From Campylobacter concisus (GTDB lineage: Bacteria > Campylobacterota > Campylobacteria > Campylobacterales > Campylobacteraceae): a DNA stretch of 64,000 nt. A program made the position numbers and the translations under genes. Where the stretch lies: NCBI RefSeq assembly GCF_003049735.1, contig NZ_PIRM01000001.1, forward strand, positions 62,001 through 126,000, read 5' to 3'. The notes beneath the pieces were generated by a model that saw only the letters and a program-made list of their open reading frames with translations, was not told the origin of the DNA and searched no databases. Position 1 is the first letter of the stretch. Each line of letters opens with the position of its first letter. Below are positions 10,216-18,923 of this stretch, in pieces.

Positions 10216-11085
10216 GTGAAACTCAAAATTGGCATTGTTGGATACAATCTGGTTGGCAAGCGGCACTATATGGAGCTGAGGCGTTCTGACAAATTTGAAG
10301 TTTGTGGAGTTTTTGATAAAGAAAATAGAGATGATGCTTGCAGAGCTCCGTTTTTTGATGAGTTTAAAAAATTTATAGAAGTAGCCCAGCCACAAGCTGT
10401 CGTACTTTGTTTGCCTCAACATGAGATCGTAGAGGCTTTTTGTCAGTGTGCAAAATATTGCCAAAATATCTTGATTTCAAGGCCAATATTTAAAAGTGTA
10501 AGCGAGCTAAAAGAGATAAAATATGCGTCGGTAGTAAATAAAGTCAGAGTTTGCACTGGCGTTGATGAGCGCTTTAACCCAACCATCGTTTCATTAAAAA
10601 AGGCACTTTTAAAAGAAGAAGAAATTTATAGCATTTCAATTGCGCATTTTAAACCACTTTGTGAGGGAAATATTATAAATGAGCTTTCGCTTTGCGATAT
10701 AGACCTCGCAAAAAATTTAGTAGATAGTGAAATTTGCAGCTTTTTTTATACTCAAGCAAATAAAACAAATACCAAAATATGCGACAATGTTGGAATAAAC
10801 ATTAAAATGAAAAATCAAATTTTGGTGAGTATTACTGATTCTTTTTGTGGATCTTTAGAGCGTTTTAAAATAGAAGTAAATGCCAAAGAAGGTGTTTATT
10901 TTGGCGATCTTATCGATTATAAGCTTCATAGGGTTAATGAAAATGGACAGATGAATTTAAAAACCGATCCTATAAATAACGAGATAAAAGCTCAATACGA
11001 TGCTTTTTATGATCTTTGTCAAAGCGGCGAAAGTAGCGAGCTTTCAAGCATTGATGATGCGATAAAAATCAAAGAGCTATTTTGA
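10216..11085 (+). CDS. Gfo/Idh/MocA-type oxidoreductase-like protein
   Basis: A 289-aa protein with an N-terminal Rossmann-like start (LKIGIVGYNLVGKRHYMEL), then VVLCLPQHEIVEA and a C-terminal alpha/beta part. This suits the Gfo/Idh/MocA NAD(P)-dependent dehydrogenases. Two family hallmarks are altered. The glycine-rich loop reads GYNLVG rather than GxGxxG, and the usual catalytic EKP is replaced by SRP (LISRPIFKS). Substrate is unknown. It starts with GTG at 10216, and its TGA overlaps the hemH ATG (TGATG). I remember a similar oxidoreductase beside hemH and alaS in C. jejuni (Cj0504c), so the position is conserved. Confidence 0.75.
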   Translation: MKLKIGIVGYNLVGKRHYMELRRSDKFEVCGVFDKENRDDACRAPFFDEFKKFIEVAQPQAVVLCLPQHEIVEAFCQCAKYCQNILISRPIFKSVSELKEIKYASVVNKVRVCTGVDERFNPTIVSLKKALLKEEEIYSISIAHFKPLCEGNIINELSLCDIDLAKNLVDSEICSFFYTQANKTNTKICDNVGINIKMKNQILVSITDSFCGSLERFKIEVNAKEGVYFGDLIDYKLHRVNENGQMNLKTDPINNEIKAQYDAFYDLCQSGESSELSSIDDAIKIKELF

Positions 11086-12038
11086 TGAAAAAGGCACTTT
11101 TGCTTTTGAATATGGGTGGGGCAAATAGCCTTGCTGATGTAGAAATTTTTCTGAAAAATATGTTTAATGACCCTTATATTTTGGGTATAAAGAATAAATT
11201 TTTAAGAAAATTTGTAGCTTTTATGATCACAAAAGGTAGGCTAAAAACGGCTAAGCATAACTACGAACAAATAGGTGGTAAATCACCTATTTGCGAGCTT
11301 ACAGCTAAGCTTTGCGATAAAATTTCAAGCTTACAAAATGAGTTTGATGCAGTTGATTTTGCGATGAACTATACTTCACCATTTGCAAAAGATGTGCTTA
11401 AAAAATACGAAAATTTTGATGAGATAGTGCTTTTGCCACTTTATCCTCATCATTCACAAACTACAATAACTTCGAGTTTAGATGATTTTAAAGAAGCAAA
11501 AGATGAGTTAGGAGTAAAGGCTAAAATTTTGCTTTGTGGACCATTTTATGATGATGAAATTTACAACAAAATCATAATCTCGCACATAAATGAAGCCATA
11601 AATAATATAGATGTAAGCGATGTGGAGCTTATCTTTTCGGCTCATTCGTTGCCTCAAAAAATTATCAATAAAGGCGATGTCTACGAAAAACATATAAATG
11701 AGCATGTGCAAATTTTAAGCAAAATGATAAAAGATAGCGGATTAAACTTCAAAGAGATAAATTTAGCCTACCAATCGCGCCTTGGCCCTGTAAAATGGCT
11801 AGAGCCCTCACTAAATGAAATTTTGGCAAAGTGCAAGAGTAAAAAGGCCCTTATCTATCCACTCTCTTTTTGTATAGATAACTCTGAGACCATTTTTGAG
11901 CTAGTTATTGAGTATGCAAAGATCGCAAAAGAGCTAAATTTTAGCTTCTACAAGGTTGTTTGGTGCCCAAATTTTAGTGATGAGTTTGCTGGTTTTATCT
12001 TACAAAAAGCAAAAACAGCCAAAGAGATTAACTTTTAG
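11085..12038 (+). CDS. hemH: ferrochelatase
   Basis: Last enzyme of haem synthesis, inserting ferrous iron into protoporphyrin IX. It is 317 aa when started at the ATG at 11085, which overlaps the upstream stop. MKKALLLLNMGGANSLADV matches the family N-terminus (LLxNxGG). The metal-binding and catalytic residues are H187 in FSAHSLPQKI and E268 in CIDNSETIFEL. PLYPHHSQTTITSS near 118-131 is the other conserved block. The length is typical of the short bacterial form. Translation is likely coupled to the upstream oxidoreductase-like gene. Confidence 0.95.
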   Translation: MKKALLLLNMGGANSLADVEIFLKNMFNDPYILGIKNKFLRKFVAFMITKGRLKTAKHNYEQIGGKSPICELTAKLCDKISSLQNEFDAVDFAMNYTSPFAKDVLKKYENFDEIVLLPLYPHHSQTTITSSLDDFKEAKDELGVKAKILLCGPFYDDEIYNKIIISHINEAINNIDVSDVELIFSAHSLPQKIINKGDVYEKHINEHVQILSKMIKDSGLNFKEINLAYQSRLGPVKWLEPSLNEILAKCKSKKALIYPLSFCIDNSETIFELVIEYAKIAKELNFSFYKVVWCPNFSDEFAGFILQKAKTAKEINF

Positions 12039-12088
12039 GAATAAATCTTGCTTATAAAATATATCTCAATACAGTAAAAAGGAGATAT

Positions 12089-12550
12089 ATGAAAGTACAA
12101 AATAACGACATAATCGATTATTTATTGCAATCAGGCTCAAGCAAAACTAAGGATAAAAAAAATAGTTTTGATGAAATTTTAAGCCTTGCTATGGATAAGA
12201 TCGCAAGCGATGCAAAAATTTCAGACAAGATTGAACAGTTTAAAAAAAGACTTACTGAAATCGGTGCAGTTGGTTTTATAAGCGAGCTAAATTCTAACAA
12301 GATAGAAGAGAAAATAGCCCAAAAGAAAAAGGAGCTAACAGAACTTCTAGGCATAGATGATCCCGCAAAAACACAGGATCAAAAAAATGAGCTGCTTAAG
12401 ATAATGGATAAAATTTTAAGTGATTATCGCAAAGAGCTAAATGTAGCACTTGCTAATCAAGCTCTGCTAGAGAAGCAAAAAAATCTTAATAGTAAGAGTA
12501 GTAGCTCAGTTAATTTAAGTTCTGTTTTAAATGAGCTAGGACTTGCTTAA
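12089..12550 (+). CDS. unknown helical cytoplasmic protein, 153 aa
   Basis: The ribosome site AAGGAG is very good and the gene is clearly coding. The product is hydrophilic, with no signal peptide or membrane segment. It is rich in Lys, Glu and Leu, with long predicted helices at about residues 20-60 and 70-130 that suggest a coiled-coil or adaptor-like protein. The C-terminus ends in a serine-rich link and SSVLNELGLA. I do not recognise it. It lies 50 nt after hemH and faces pgpA across a hairpin, so it may be the last gene of the hemH run or have its own promoter. Confidence 0.7.
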   Translation: MKVQNNDIIDYLLQSGSSKTKDKKNSFDEILSLAMDKIASDAKISDKIEQFKKRLTEIGAVGFISELNSNKIEEKIAQKKKELTELLGIDDPAKTQDQKNELLKIMDKILSDYRKELNVALANQALLEKQKNLNSKSSSSVNLSSVLNELGLA

Positions 12551-12578
12551 AATTTATATAAAAGATATTTTAGCCTAT

Positions 12579-12618
12579 ATAACTTTGCCAAAAATCTATA
12601 TTTTTACGGCAAAGTTAT
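12579..12618. terminator. bidirectional hairpin shared with the 3' end of pgpA
   Basis: A perfect 11-bp inverted repeat (ATAACTTTGCC / GGCAAAGTTAT) with an AT-rich loop lies between convergent genes. The right arm covers the last codons and stop of pgpA. On the minus strand the stem is followed by an AT-rich stretch. A shared terminator is likely. Confidence 0.6.
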
Positions 12619-13071
12619 GCCAAATTTTATAGTAGCCCCGTATATTATTGCGCTAATTATTCCAGCAAAAAAACCAGCCACCATATCATCGCCCATTACG
12701 CCAAGGCCACCTTTTACATTGCGGTCGATCCTGCCTATTATCGAAGGCTTTTTAATATCAAGTACTCTAAAAAGTACAAGCGAGAGTATGAGTTGAGAGA
12801 TCGTAGCTCCGCTAATGGCAATAGCAAGCCAAACTCCAGCAACTTCGTCTATAACGATAAAACTTTCATCGTGAGAATTTACCTTTTTTTCAAAATCATC
12901 TATAACGCTAATACTTATCAAAAAGAGCAAAATACTAGCTAGAAAAAGCGTGGTTGATGATAAAAAATAAAGCACAAAATAAGCTACAACAGCGCCAGCG
13001 ATAGAACCCCAAGTGCCAGGCGCTTTTGGTAAAAGTCCAAATCCAAAAAAAGTTAAAAATAGTTTTTGCAT
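12604..13071 (-). CDS. pgpA: phosphatidylglycerophosphatase A
   Basis: Inner-membrane enzyme of 155 aa that dephosphorylates phosphatidylglycerol phosphate to phosphatidylglycerol. Family motifs are GLLPKAPGTWGSIAG at residues 13-27, VIDEVAGVWLA near 75-85 and GGLGVMGDDMVAGFFAG near 120-136. The paired aspartates (GDD) and the DEVAG motif are the conserved catalytic region. Hydrophobic helices fit an integral membrane protein. It starts 8 nt after the sulfurylase-like gene. The pgpA / sulfurylase-like / regulator / ispDF order is conserved with C. jejuni as I remember it (Cj1610-Cj1607). Confidence 0.93.
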   Translation of the reverse strand: MQKLFLTFFGFGLLPKAPGTWGSIAGAVVAYFVLYFLSSTTLFLASILLFLISISVIDDFEKKVNSHDESFIVIDEVAGVWLAIAISGATISQLILSLVLFRVLDIKKPSIIGRIDRNVKGGLGVMGDDMVAGFFAGIISAIIYGATIKFGITLP

Positions 13072-13079
13072 AAATTTCC

Positions 13080-14261
13080 TTAAGTCATCGATGATGTTTG
13101 ATAAAGCTTCATAAGCTCTTCGTAAAAGTCACGGTCAGTTTTGTTTTCAAGCAGTCCTGAATTTACAAAAAGGTCATCGCAAAGCTTTTGCACGTCTTTG
13201 AAGCGATTTGTAAAGAGTTTGCTTAAAACTAGTGCAGAAATTTCTGGCCTCACAAGAATGGCTGGTGGCATAATGCCGTTAAATAGCAGCTCCTTGATAA
13301 CATCTGGATGATATTTGATCTGATGGTGTTGTCCGTGCGGGCAACTTTTGGTACTAACTAGCGTCTTGCATTTGTTGCAATAAACTAGCTCTGGCAGCAC
13401 GATTACCTCTAAATTTAGGTCGTTTTTATAAATATCAAGAATCGTATGAGCTTCATTGTGATCAAAAAACATTCCAATTCCTAAGTGGTTTTGCCCGATG
13501 ACTAGCTTATTTGCCCCAAATCTTGAAGCAGCGATACACTCAAGTGTTGGGTTTGCATGTGAGCTAAAAAGAGTCGTATTTTTTAGAGCAAAGACAAAGA
13601 CCTTTTTTGTCGGCAAATAATTTTGTATAAAATAATCTAGTACTTGTTTTCTAATCTCGTAATCAACGTGCTTTTCTTCACGTGTTCGTATTAAAAAAAT
13701 GATTACTAAATCAGCCTTGTCAATAGTCATTCTAACAAGGCGCTCGTGAGCTCTATTAAATGGATCAGCCGTTAAAAAGACAGCCGTTATCTTTTTAGCG
13801 CCATCTTCTTTTATTAGATCGTTTAGTGCATTTTTGCTTATTTGCATACTTTTATCATAAAGCTCAAATTCGCCACTAATGCCGTATTTACCTAAATTTA
13901 GCTCTTTATCATTGCTGGCTTCGTTTGCTAAAAATATATTTTTAGCTCTCATGCTCTCGTCAAATTTAAAAACCTTAGCAACATTGATGTGTCCAACGAT
14001 CTTACCATCAAGACTTAGATTTACCTTTTGTCCAGGAGTAAGCTTGCTGGCAATATTTTGATTTAGCTCGCCAAATGGAGCAAATCCAAAAGAATACGGC
14101 ATCGGCTCGCCATTAAAATAGCCTTTTTTACTCACCTCTTTTATTTGCTCATCATCCATAAGCGAGTCGTAATCTGAGAGAATTTTATTTTTTATTAGCT
14201 CCAAAGCACCAAAAACTTCGGTATTTATAGAAATTTCACTATTTTTTCTTGCTGACGTCAT
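13080..14261 (-). CDS. ATP-sulfurylase-like (sulfate adenylyltransferase family) protein with altered active-site motifs
   Basis: A 393-aa protein with the overall Sat layout: an N-terminal PUA-like domain, then a nucleotidyltransferase domain. The core motif normally reads QTRNPxHRAH; here residues 163-172 read LTADPFNRAH. The catalytic Arg, Asn and first His are thus replaced by Ala, Asp and Asn. The second loop, normally GRDHAGPG, reads GQNHLGIG. A zinc-type cluster (YCNKCKTLVSTKSCPHG) is intact. Canonical sulfate activation is therefore doubtful. I start at the ATG at 14261, which has an AAGAGA site; the longer frame from 14303 would overlap the regulator by 65 nt rather than 23. The family is well supported; the reaction is unknown. 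Confidence 0.75.
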   Translation of the reverse strand: MTSARKNSEISINTEVFGALELIKNKILSDYDSLMDDEQIKEVSKKGYFNGEPMPYSFGFAPFGELNQNIASKLTPGQKVNLSLDGKIVGHINVAKVFKFDESMRAKNIFLANEASNDKELNLGKYGISGEFELYDKSMQISKNALNDLIKEDGAKKITAVFLTADPFNRAHERLVRMTIDKADLVIIFLIRTREEKHVDYEIRKQVLDYFIQNYLPTKKVFVFALKNTTLFSSHANPTLECIAASRFGANKLVIGQNHLGIGMFFDHNEAHTILDIYKNDLNLEVIVLPELVYCNKCKTLVSTKSCPHGQHHQIKYHPDVIKELLFNGIMPPAILVRPEISALVLSKLFTNRFKDVQKLCDDLFVNSGLLENKTDRDFYEELMKLYQTSSMT

Positions 14262-15129
14262 ATTTCTTTCTCTTTTCCCAAAGTGATTTTCTAGAAATTC
14301 CAAGCTTTTTGCTAAGTTCTGTGTCAGGAAATTTATCTTGATAATTAACGATTATGTATTTTATATATTCATCGATCGTAACGATCTCATCGATATTGAA
14401 ATTTTTATCGCGTCCTGAAAGTTCAAGCTCGTCAAATGGTGCTTTTTGTGCAAAATCGCTAGTTGAGATCGCGACCTTTTTCTTTTTGCAAATTTCTAAA
14501 ATTTTCTCTTTTTCTTCTTGTTTTAGCTCCTCTAAATTTGTCATATAGATTAGCTCGTCACCATTTTTGGCTAGTGCCTTTTCAAGCTCAGAGAAACAGG
14601 CTTTGCCTAAAAATAAAAATGGCAATTTGCAAGCTTTTACGTAGCTAAAAATAAATTTATCGCTGTATCCGCTTTTGCTTGATTTTAAAAGCAGTGGAAA
14701 TTTTATCTTTTTTGCCTCAAAGCTAGAAATTTCATACTCTTTTAAAGCGTAATTTACGTAGCTTTCATAGTTTTTGATCTCGTTTTTGAAATTTCTAAAT
14801 TCCTCAAAATGCTTTATCTTTCTAACTAGCTCTTCTATCATAAATGGCTTTTGGATGTAATCAACTGCACCTGCCTGAATCGGTTTTAGCACAGTGTCAC
14901 TGTTGATATAAGCGATTAGTAAGATGATGATAGAGCTTTTAAATTTCTCTATGACTGGGTAGAAGTCTTGCCCTGGGAGTGTGGTAGAAAGTAACACTAC
15001 ATCAAAATTTTCAAACTTCAATGCCTCTTTTACGCTTTTAGCGATCTCGCAGTCGTAGCCAAAATCAGCTAGTTTACTGGCCATCGAGCCAGCTAGGTAA
15101 ATTTCATTTTCTACTATTAAAATTTTCAT
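14239..15129 (-). CDS. orphan atypical response regulator lacking the phospho-acceptor Asp (HP1021/Cj1608 type)
   Basis: A 296-aa protein with an N-terminal receiver fold (residues 1-105), a degenerate middle region and a C-terminal Fis-type helix-turn-helix (about 270-291, LSKKLGISRKSLWEKRKK). The receiver keeps the KPF lysine (K94). The phosphorylation site reads VVLLSTTLPG, with Ser48 in place of Asp, and the acidic pair reads ENE. It is therefore unlikely to be controlled by ordinary phosphorylation. H. pylori HP1021 and C. jejuni Cj1608 are known atypical regulators of this kind, linked to replication initiation, redox and energy metabolism. Orthology is inferred from gene order and architecture. 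It overlaps ispDF by 4 nt. No histidine kinase gene is adjacent. Confidence 0.85.
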   Translation of the reverse strand: MKILIVENEIYLAGSMASKLADFGYDCEIAKSVKEALKFENFDVVLLSTTLPGQDFYPVIEKFKSSIIILLIAYINSDTVLKPIQAGAVDYIQKPFMIEELVRKIKHFEEFRNFKNEIKNYESYVNYALKEYEISSFEAKKIKFPLLLKSSKSGYSDKFIFSYVKACKLPFLFLGKACFSELEKALAKNGDELIYMTNLEELKQEEKEKILEICKKKKVAISTSDFAQKAPFDELELSGRDKNFNIDEIVTIDEYIKYIIVNYQDKFPDTELSKKLGISRKSLWEKRKKYDVSKKK

Positions 15130-16244
15130 ATTTGCTTCCAGTTGTAAAATTTAAGGCTTGCACTTGCCATGACAGCGATCCCTTCGCATCTGCCTACAAA
15201 GCCAAGCCCTTCAGTAGTCGTTGCTTTTACGTTTATGCGGCTCTGGCTTAAATTTAGAGCTTTTGCTATGTTTGCCTCCATTTTTGACTTTAGCTTTGAA
15301 ATTTTTGGTTTTTGCGCCATTATCGTGATATCAGCGTTTGTTAGCACAAAGCCCACACTTTGCACCCTTTTGTAAGCTTCCTCAAGCAAGTAAATGGAGC
15401 TAATATCTTTAAATTTAGCATCTGTATCAGGGAAAAGCTCGCCTATATCGCCAAGTCCAGCAGCTCCCAAGATAGCGTCAGTCAGTGCATGAAGCGCCAC
15501 GTCGCCGTCACTGTGAGCTTTTAGCCCAAACTCATAGTCGATCTTCTCGCCACAAAGAATCAAAGGACGACCTTTTTCAAACTCATGCACATCAAAGCCG
15601 TTTCCCACAAAGACTTCATTTTCTGGCTCTTTTAAAGCAGAAATTTTGGCAAGATCCTCTTTGTAAGTGATCTTTCTTGCCATCTCATCACCTAAAATTT
15701 GCCATACGCTTGCGCCAATGGCTCTCATAGCCGAGCTATCATCTGTGTAAATTTCACCGCTGCTAAGAGCTTTTTTAAGAAGTGCTGTGCGAGAGAGTTG
15801 TGGTGTTTGGATAAGCTTCACCTTATCTCTATCAACCACATTTTCGCCAAGATAAGCGGTGTCTGCGATCTTTAGCGCTGGAACTACACAATCAGCCTGA
15901 GATGCAGCTTCGATAATCTTATGAAAAAGCTCGCTTGAGATACAAGGGCGAGCGATGTCACTAACTAAGACAAATTCACTATTGATTAGCTCAAGTGCGT
16001 TTTTTAGGCTATCTTGTCTAGTTTCGCCACCTTCAACAAATTTATAATTTGGAGCAAATTTTGACATATATTTGCACTCTTTGCTAACGACAATGATCTC
16101 TTTAAATGTGTAAAAGTTACTCAAATTTTTAGTGGCAAATAGCCAAAGTGGATCGCTTCCTATTCGAAGCCATTGCTTCTTTACTGGTAGCTCAAAACGG
16201 CTAGAATTTCCTGCTCCAAGCATTATAAGTGATATATCAAGCAA
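15126..16244 (-). CDS. ispDF: bifunctional IspD/IspF isoprenoid enzyme
   Basis: A fusion of two non-consecutive steps of the MEP isoprenoid pathway: CTP:MEP cytidylyltransferase (about residues 1-205) and MECDP synthase (about 215-372). The IspD loop is LIMLGAGNSSRFELPVKKQW. IspF shows GNGFDVHEFEKGRPLILCG, LKAHSDGDVALHALTDAILG and GDIGELFPD, which hold the metal-binding Asp/His residues. I place the start at TTG 16244, because AAAGGAG lies 5 nt upstream and the protein then begins at the usual IspD N-terminus. A frame extends further to an ATG at 16280 without support. It is the first gene of the run ending in pgpA; ispG, a later MEP gene, is at 61.3 kb. Confidence 0.93.
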   Translation of the reverse strand: MLDISLIMLGAGNSSRFELPVKKQWLRIGSDPLWLFATKNLSNFYTFKEIIVVSKECKYMSKFAPNYKFVEGGETRQDSLKNALELINSEFVLVSDIARPCISSELFHKIIEAASQADCVVPALKIADTAYLGENVVDRDKVKLIQTPQLSRTALLKKALSSGEIYTDDSSAMRAIGASVWQILGDEMARKITYKEDLAKISALKEPENEVFVGNGFDVHEFEKGRPLILCGEKIDYEFGLKAHSDGDVALHALTDAILGAAGLGDIGELFPDTDAKFKDISSIYLLEEAYKRVQSVGFVLTNADITIMAQKPKISKLKSKMEANIAKALNLSQSRINVKATTTEGLGFVGRCEGIAVMASASLKFYNWKQI

Positions 16245-16392
16245 GATAACTCCTTTGAAAATTGTTACAGAATTATACATCTCAAAACTTCAAAATTTCT
16301 TTTTAAAAAAGTAAATTTTTAAAAGCTTATTTAGTTAGTTTAAATCAAAAAAGGACTAAAATGAGGTTTTTAAAAATTTAAAAAGGCCTTAT

Positions 16393-17691
16393 ATGAGAGA
16401 TAAGACGCAGATGTATTATGCTAGGCGCGGCGAGATAACGCAAGAGATGAGCTATGTGGCAAGGATCGAAGGGCTTGGTGAAAATTTGGTGATGGATGAG
16501 GTTGCAAAAGGTAGCATCATCATCCCATCAAATATAAATCATAAAAATTTAAAGCCAATGGGCATAGGCAGAAAGCTAAAGACAAAGGTTAATGCAAATA
16601 TCGGCAATTCAAGCTTAAGTAGCGACATTTGCGCTGAGCTTAGAAAGCTTGAAATTTGCCTAGAATTTGGCGCTGATACGGTTATGGATCTAAGTACGGA
16701 CGGCGATTTGGACGCTATTAGAAGTGCGATCATCGAGCATTCAAGCGTGCCAGTTGGCACAGTGCCTATGTATGAAATTTTAAAAGAGGCAAAAGAGGTT
16801 ACAAATATCACAAATGAGCTCATTTTAGAGATACTTGAAAAACAAGCAAAGCAAGGAGTTAGTTACTTTACGATACATGCTGGATTTTTGCGTGAGTTTT
16901 TGCCACTTGTTAAAAAGCGAAAAATGGGCATAGTAAGCCGTGGTGGCAGTTTAAGCGCAAGCTACATGTCAAAGCTAAATAGACAAAACCCATTTTATGA
17001 AATTTTTGATGAAGTTTTAGAAATTTGCGCTAAATATGATGTCTCGCTCTCGCTTGGCGACGGACTTCGCCCAGGCTGCCTTTATGACGCAACAGACGAG
17101 GCACAGCTTAGTGAGCTAAAGGTGCTTGGAGAGCTTACGCTTCGTGCGTGGGAAAAAGATGTGCAAGTGATGATTGAGGGCCCTGGTCATGTGCCATTAA
17201 ATCAAATTGAGTATAATATGAAAATCGAACAAGAGCTCTGTCATGACGCCCCATTTTACGTGCTTGGGCCGCTTGTCTCAGACATAGGTGCAGGATACGA
17301 TCATATCACGTCAGCGATAGGCGGCACAATGGCAGCATATCACGGCGCTAGCATGCTTTGCTACGTGACACAAAAAGAGCACCTTGGCTTGCCAAATGAA
17401 AATGACGTAAGAGAGGGCATCGTAGCTCACAAGATAGCAGCTCATGCCGCAGACGTCGCACTTGGCAAGGCGGGAGCGATAGAAAAGGATCATGAGATGA
17501 GTGATGCGAGATATGCGTTTGATTGGAACAAGCAGTTTGAGCTTAGCTTTGATCCAAAAAAGGCTAGAGAACTTCACGATGAAAGCTTGCCAGAAGACGC
17601 GTTTAAGAGCGCTCATTTTTGTTCGATGTGCGGACCAAAATTTTGTGCATATAAAATTTCAAAAGATCTAGAAAAAGGAGAAAAATGTTAA
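16393..17691 (+). CDS. thiC: phosphomethylpyrimidine synthase ThiC
   Basis: Radical-SAM-type enzyme (432 aa) that converts aminoimidazole ribotide to HMP-phosphate for thiamine synthesis. [33 protein letters not shown] and [18 protein letters not shown] are diagnostic. The C-terminal iron-sulfur motif is C410-S-M-C413-G-P-K-F-C418. At 432 aa it is the shorter form without the long N-terminal extension. It overlaps mrp by 7 nt. The 110-nt upstream region shows no thiamine-pyrophosphate riboswitch that I can recognise, so regulation is not obvious. Confidence 0.96.
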   Translation: MRDKTQMYYARRGEITQEMSYVARIEGLGENLVMDEVAKGSIIIPSNINHKNLKPMGIGRKLKTKVNANIGNSSLSSDICAELRKLEICLEFGADTVMDLSTDGDLDAIRSAIIEHSSVPVGTVPMYEILKEAKEVTNITNELILEILEKQAKQGVSYFTIHAGFLREFLPLVKKRKMGIVSRGGSLSASYMSKLNRQNPFYEIFDEVLEICAKYDVSLSLGDGLRPGCLYDATDEAQLSELKVLGELTLRAWEKDVQVMIEGPGHVPLNQIEYNMKIEQELCHDAPFYVLGPLVSDIGAGYDHITSAIGGTMAAYHGASMLCYVTQKEHLGLPNENDVREGIVAHKIAAHAADVALGKAGAIEKDHEMSDARYAFDWNKQFELSFDPKKARELHDESLPEDAFKSAHFCSMCGPKFCAYKISKDLEKGEKC

Positions 17692-18785
17692 ATAAAGAAG
17701 AGGTCTTAAATAGGCTAAAAGGTGTTATCTATCCCGGTTTTGAAAAAGATATAGTTAGCTTTGGCTTTGTAAAAAATGTAGAAATCGGCGATAAAATTTT
17801 AATCGAAGTCGAGATAGTTAGCTCAAGCCCAGAAGTGGCAAATGAGCTAAAAACGGACATCAAACGTGTCATGGGCTCAAATGAGTACGTGCTAAATTTG
17901 ATCCAGCCAAAGATACCTGAGGAGAAAAGTAACACTCAAAGTGGTAAAAACATCGCGCCTCAAGTTAAAAATTTCGTAATGGTAAGCTCTGGAAAAGGTG
18001 GCGTTGGTAAATCAACCACAACGCTAAATTTAGCCATCTCAATGGCAAAACTAGGCAAAAAAGTGGGAATTTTGGACGCTGACATCTACGGACCAAATAT
18101 CCCAAGAATGCTTGGCGAAGTAAATACTCAGCCACAAGTCGTTGGCAACAAGCTAAAGCCGATACTTAGCCATGGTGTCGAGATGATGAGTATGGGCGTT
18201 TTGATGGAAGAGGGCATGAGCCTCATCTGGCGTGGCTCGATGATAATGAAAGCTATCGAGCAGCTACTAAAAGACGTGCTTTGGAGTGAGCTTGATGTCT
18301 TGTTTCTTGATATGCCTCCAGGAACGGGCGACGCGCAACTAACTCTAGCTCAAAGCGTGCCAGTAACAGCAGGTGTATGCGTCACAACGCCACAAGTTGT
18401 AGCGCTTGACGATAGCAAACGTGCGCTTGATATGTTTGAGAAACTTCATATCCCAATTGCTGGCGTTATCGAAAATATGAGCGGTTTCATCTGCCCAGAT
18501 AATGGCAAAGAGTACGACATCTTTGGTAAAGGCACTACTGAAGAGGTAGCAAAAGCTTACAACACGCAAATTTTGGCTGAAATCCCTATCGAGCCAGCTG
18601 TTCGTGTGGGTGGCGATAATGGTAAGCCAGTTAGCTTTTACGAGCCAAACTCAGTCACTGCAAAACGCTATGAGAGTGCGGCTGCAAGGCTTTGGGAAGT
18701 GATAGAAAATATAAATAGTGATGGCGGAGCTGATAACTCAGCGATCCAGCCAGTAAATGACGGCAAGAGTGCTTGCTCGAAGTAA
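17685..18785 (+). CDS. mrp: Mrp/ApbC iron-sulfur cluster carrier ATPase
   Basis: A 366-aa P-loop ATPase that assembles and transfers iron-sulfur clusters. An N-terminal MIP18-like domain (1-80) precedes the deviant Walker [13 protein letters not shown] at 101-112, [14 protein letters not shown] at 131-144 and [12 protein letters not shown] at 209-220. The cluster-binding CxxC of the family is altered to C270-P-D-N273, losing the second Cys, although another Cys sits near the C-terminus. It overlaps thiC, itself an iron-sulfur enzyme. In C. jejuni, mrp is next to ispDF as I recall. Two inverted repeats follow the gene. Confidence 0.93.
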   Translation: MLNKEEVLNRLKGVIYPGFEKDIVSFGFVKNVEIGDKILIEVEIVSSSPEVANELKTDIKRVMGSNEYVLNLIQPKIPEEKSNTQSGKNIAPQVKNFVMVSSGKGGVGKSTTTLNLAISMAKLGKKVGILDADIYGPNIPRMLGEVNTQPQVVGNKLKPILSHGVEMMSMGVLMEEGMSLIWRGSMIMKAIEQLLKDVLWSELDVLFLDMPPGTGDAQLTLAQSVPVTAGVCVTTPQVVALDDSKRALDMFEKLHIPIAGVIENMSGFICPDNGKEYDIFGKGTTEEVAKAYNTQILAEIPIEPAVRVGGDNGKPVSFYEPNSVTAKRYESAAARLWEVIENINSDGGADNSAIQPVNDGKSACSK

Positions 18786-18809
18786 AATTTACAAAAGATA
18801 AAATTTAGA

Positions 18810-18827
18810 GCAAATTTTAAAATTTGC
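18810..18827. repeat. perfect 18-bp palindrome after mrp
   Basis: The sequence GCAAATTTTAAAATTTGC is self-complementary across its full length and lies 24 nt after the mrp stop. It could be a short hairpin arm or a regulator site. AT-rich palindromes also arise by chance in this base composition. Confidence 0.5.
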
Positions 18828-18839
18828 CAGTTTGAAGTT

Positions 18840-18888
18840 GGCTACCAAAATTTAGCTTTGCTTGATGCTTGGCTTAAATTTTGGAGCC
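18840..18888 (+). terminator. long hairpin between mrp and the ACT-domain gene
   Basis: Outer arms GGCT/AGCC and inner arms CCAAAATTTA/TAAATTTTGG form a roughly 14-bp stem with an approximately 20-nt loop. No T run follows on the plus strand, so it may stabilise or process mRNA rather than terminate it. It sits 35 nt before the ACT gene start. Confidence 0.5.
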
Positions 18889-18923
18889 AAAATGCAATCA
18901 TTTAAAATTTAATAGGAGAAAAC

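Noticed and set aside
16281..16392. Thiamine-pyrophosphate riboswitch upstream of thiC
   Set aside because: I searched by eye for the conserved THI-box elements (CTGAGA and partner stems) and saw none in this short AT-rich leader.
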